Made by a program: the position numbers and the translations under genes. A stretch of 64,000 nt of DNA from Eriocheir sinensis (taxonomy: Eukaryota; Arthropoda; Malacostraca; Decapoda; Varunidae): assembly GCF_024679095.1 (NCBI RefSeq), contig NW_026110853.1:1-64000 (forward strand). The letters are read 5' to 3'. Of the stretch, positions 60,849 to 64,000 are shown one piece after another. Positions within the stretch are counted from its first letter, which is position 1. Each line of letters begins with the position of its first letter. Below the pieces are notes generated by a model. The model did no database searches and was not told the origin of the DNA. It was given only the letters and a program-made list of their open reading frames with translations.

Positions 60849-61730
60849 ATGGAACATATAAGAGTCATACAGCATAACGTCCTCAATTGGAACAGACACA
60901 AATTCGACCTGATCAATGTCTATAGGGACCTGGATCCTCATATCATCCTTCTAATTGGCCACGGCGTTCCCGATGGCGACAGTCTAAATTCTAAAGATTC
61001 ACGGCTTCTCCGTACACAGGAAAAGCTATTCAAACTCTCACACAGACGGCACTGCGATCACCATCTAGATGACTTCATTTCTAACGCTCTCGCTGTGGAG
61101 ATCACCACTCTCACGGGCAAGGTCCACCTTCTACCAGCCCCCCTCCAGGAACCTCATTCCAATTCAAGATTTCACCTGTATCTTCAGGAGACAGATCCCT
61201 GTGTACATGGTAGCCGATCCCAAGGCCAACCACCCGATACTAGGCTACACGCATACCAACACCAAAGGAAGACAAATACAACACCTGATTAATCAACGAA
61301 CCATTCACACATAGGCCCACACTTCCCCACATACATAGCTCACAACACAGCAACAACACCGGATATCATCCTCACAAACAACAACACTTATCACAATATC
61401 AGCATTACTCAAGACCCCATGAGCATGAGCGACCACATCCCTGTCATCCTTACCATCTCTTCTACTCCCATCCAAATCCCCACACGCCCCAGACCCAACT
61501 TCAACCAGGCCAACTGGGATCAATTTCACACAGAAATCACTGAAAAACTCAGGGACTCTCCCGTCAACCCGCAGCTTCGATTGACTTCATCGACACGTAT
61601 CTTCAAGAATGGTACAACACAGTTGTGACCGCAGTAAAAAACAACATTCCAACAACACGCCACAAAACTCTAACACACTCTCACTTGAGTCACACGACAC
61701 GCACCCTAACAGCACAAAACAAAGCCATAC
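60849..61730 (+). pseudogene. ORF2 endonuclease of LINE C
   Basis: Begins MEHIRVIQHNVLNWNRHKFD at 60849, the typical start of an APE-type endonuclease (QxNVxxW). The middle is frameshifted. 61260-61480 reads HILGYTHTNTKGR-type sequence, PDIILTNNNTYHNISI and MSDHIPVILTIS (SDH core). The EN-RT linker follows (FNQANWDQFHTEIT). It runs on into the fragment shared with the segmental duplication (61731-62115). No RT domain follows. Confidence 0.8.
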
Positions 61731-62115
61731 AGCATGAGGCCAACACCAACGGCTGGACTTATCCTCTATAAACGCCACAAACAGCCCAACTCACGCTACA
61801 ACAACACTTGCAGAGCGACAGCCGCGCCCACTGGGGCAGGTCATTGCGGAGACAGCCTCACTATACCATGACCCAGCCACCTTCTGGCGTAAGACAAAAC
61901 AACTCATGGGAACCGACACGACGAACCCCACAACCTCTTCTCCCCCACACGCGACAAAGTGTACAACAACGAGAAGGAGACGCTACACAGAAATCACTGC
62001 GAAGACGTTTTCAGTGACGCGGACGAAGACTGGGACGACGAAGAGACAGAGACTGAAGTACGCGACTTTCTCGCCAATAACCTCCATAGACTTTCCCCAC
62101 ACGTCAATGCAGACC
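61731..62115 (+). pseudogene. LINE-C EN-RT linker (copy 2)
   Basis: Continues LINE C. HWGRSLRRQPHYTMTQPPSG in one frame corresponds to the usual 'YHDPATFW' step in the next, then HRNHCEDVFSDADEDWDDEE and VRDFLANNLHRLS. The element breaks off before the RT at about 62115. Confidence 0.7.
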
Positions 62116-62787
62116 CCAGCAGGGCCGGTCTTACAGCCACCCGTTTTCGTTCGCTGGCCAGCGAACGAAAGCCTTCCGCGCGCGATCGGGTCTTACAGTC
62201 GCTCTCGACGGCTGCTTTTCGGTCGCTCGCGAAAGAAAAATCGCCGTTTTGGTAAGGAGATCTTGGGGAGCGGTTGAGGTGACGAAAACGAGATTTGTAT
62301 CCTATAAATTCAAAGTAAATGAGTAAATCTGCAATGATATGACATACCTAGCATGCAGAAAGCATATATAAGGCAAATAATTATTTAAAACACCTTTATG
62401 TTTGTTGAACAAGCGTTTCATTTGGCAGCGTATCGTACACCGCCAACACAACAGAGTCTGTCGTCTCAGCCAACGCAATGGATATTGTCGGCAAGTATAT
62501 TTAGTGTTTTATTATCTATCGACATTTCTTTTTGAAAAAGTTGTGTGTAGTTGTCTTCGTGGCTCATGTGGGTATGCTGACAGGCTGAACAAACCATTGC
62601 ATATACCTGTGGGTTTAGTAGCACTCAGTCAACATAAATTATTGTATGAAATATTAAGAATATTTAAGACAGCCACCCAAAAAGCATCCAGGTTATAATT
62701 GAACTATTCATAATAGCTGGTCCCAGGCAGGGGGGGAGAAAAAACACAGAACTATAGGATTACACCCATCACGGGTGTTACATGAAG
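62116..62787. other. Middle segment of the duplication, copy 2
   Basis: Counterpart of 55546-56202, same palindrome and GGTCTTACAG direct repeat. No gene recognised. Confidence 0.6.
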
Positions 62788-63842
62788 ACATAAGAACATA
62801 AGAACACAGGAGTCTGCAGGAGGCCGGTAGGCCTGTACGAGGCAGCTCCTTTGACCCTAAGCTCCCGTGTATCTATCCCCACCGAACATCGCTGTCCATG
62901 ACTTTATCTAATCTATTTTTGTAAGTGAGAATTGTATTGGCACTCACCACGTGACTGCTAAGCCTATTCCACTCATCCACCACCCTGTTAGTAAACCAAT
63001 TTTTGCCTATTTCCCTGTTGAATCTGGATTTATCCAGTTTAAGTCCATTACTACAAGTCCTACTCGGTTCTCTTACCAACAAAGCCTTATGAATGTCTCC
63101 CTTATTAAAGCCCTTCATACATTTATAAACCTCGATCATGTCTCCACGCACTCTTCGCCTTTCTAGAGAATGCAAGTTTAAGTGTTTGAGTCTTTCCTCG
63201 TACGGTAAGTTTCTCAACCCCTGAATCATCTTAGTCATCCTCCTCTGCACCGATTCTAACATTTTGATATCCATTCTATAGTAAGGTGACCAGAGCTGAA
63301 CCGCGTAGTCAAGATGAGGTTTAACTAATGCTAAATATAGTTTGAGGAAGACTTCGGCGCTTCTGTTGCTTACGCTCCTTGAAATAAATCCCAGTACCCT
63401 ATTTGCTCGATTTCTAGTTTGAAAGCATTGTGCCCTTGGACGGAGATCAGAGCTCACTAAAACCCCTAAATCTCTCTCGCACCCAGACCTGCTTATGAGA
63501 GTGTTATTTAAGCAATAATTATGGGAGGGATTGTTCCTACCTACACTCATAATACTGCACTTCCCTACATTGAACCCCATTTGACATTTATCCGCCCAGT
63601 CATACAGTCTGTTTACTTCATCCTGGAGAATACTAGCGTCCTCATCCGACTCAATTACTCTACCGATCTCGGTATTATCTGCAAATTTACTGACATCACT
63701 ACTAATTCCTGTATCTAAGTCATTGATATAAATAATAAACAAAAGTAGACCTAATACCAAACTTTGTGGGACCCCACTCGTAACACATCCCCAGTCAGAT
63801 CTTTTGCACTCTTTGCTTCCTATTGCTAAGCCACGCCGTGAC
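62788..63842 (-). mobile_element. CR1-like LINE 3' fragment (duplication copy 2)
   Basis: ORF 63760-62873 (295 codons) covers the RT from LLFIIYINDLDTGISSDVSK and the FADN box (Asp-Asp changed to Asp-Asn at VSKFADNTEIG) through the thumb (RDLGVLVSSDLRPRAQCFQT) to FTNRVVDEWNRLSSHVVSAN and the end. The 3' UTR and 8-mers are at 62788-62815. The changed catalytic Asp and truncation make it inactive. Confidence 0.92.
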
Positions 63843-64000
63843 CCAGTTTACCCCTTCACGATGTCTTCGAGGCCCCTCGTAATTTGCTCTTCTAAAATCA
63901 GGCACTAACACTGGGTTTGGTTCGCAGGTTACCGCCCAGCCTAAGCTAATACGAACCGTTCTGATACTTCTGATATATTTTTATGTTCTTATCAGTACGA
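63843..64000. other. Right edge, unclassified
   Basis: About 160 bp ending near ATTTTTATGTTCTTATC, which resembles one TTCTTATG 8-mer. It may be another CR1-related end, but there is too little sequence to say. Confidence 0.3.

Larger units (their letters stand above)
61731..63842. repeat. Segmental duplication, copy 2
   Basis: Colinear with 55144-57218 (see there). Here the LINE-C fragment joins its own upstream ORF2, so this is the original position of that part. The order LINE C, middle segment, CR1 insertion is the same as in copy 1. After about 63842 the two copies differ. Confidence 0.9.

Noticed and set aside
60152..60861. Pro/Ser/Thr-rich ORFs as a separate host protein
   Set aside because: They continue the LINE-C ORF1 after its zinc knuckles, with endonuclease next. 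Low complexity only.

Overview
This window looks like nuclear DNA of a decapod crustacean. It has no bacterial-style gene packing. It has spliced exons, very long AT, GA/CT, CA/GT and TTA microsatellites, tRNA-headed SINEs, and several LINE and Ty3/gypsy families with a crustacean look. The assignment to Decapoda (perhaps a crab) is inference from the repeat style. No marker gene proves it.

Only two host genes can be supported. The first is a plus-strand gene with ankyrin-repeat sequence (candidate 5' exon near 170-500, 3' exon 9903-10326) that runs into a complete Mab-21/cGAS-like nucleotidyltransferase domain (10328-11782) with an early poly(A) signal. The catalytic GS...E-x-D...D residues are all present. 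The ankyrin part carries one in-frame stop and one apparent one-base frameshift. The second is a minus-strand single-domain rhodanese gene (three exons, 37128-38694) whose last exon was not found.

The rest is mobile and repeat DNA. From 3.7 to 9.9 kb the putative intron of the first gene holds a chimeric LINE, a TIR element flanked by TTAA, and decayed LINE pieces. From 14.6 to 25.5 kb two copies of an env-bearing Ty3/gypsy element lie head to head. The right copy is interrupted by a young non-autonomous LTR element (two 403-bp LTRs) filled with minisatellites. From 25.5 to 28.8 kb a CR1-like LINE (SGNH-esterase ORF1 plus endonuclease) has an ORF1 linker swollen by oppositely oriented minisatellites around AT arrays. 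From 29 to 35 kb there are SINEs and LINE tails.

From 35.4 to 37 kb there is a foldback MITE with an 8-bp target duplication and a nested SINE. From 40.8 to 49 kb there is a Ty3/gypsy element with the order gag-PR-INT-RT-RH (Gmr1-like), split by a full-length 3.36-kb LINE and by a second roughly 0.6-kb insert. A second foldback MITE follows. From 55.1 to 63.8 kb two copies of a roughly 2-kb segment (LINE fragment plus CR1 copy) bracket a stand-alone decayed env-like gene, a TTA array and a LINE with CCHC knuckles.

Most retroelement genes are broken by small frameshifts. Some may be old decay and some may be assembly indels; the sequence alone does not tell these apart.
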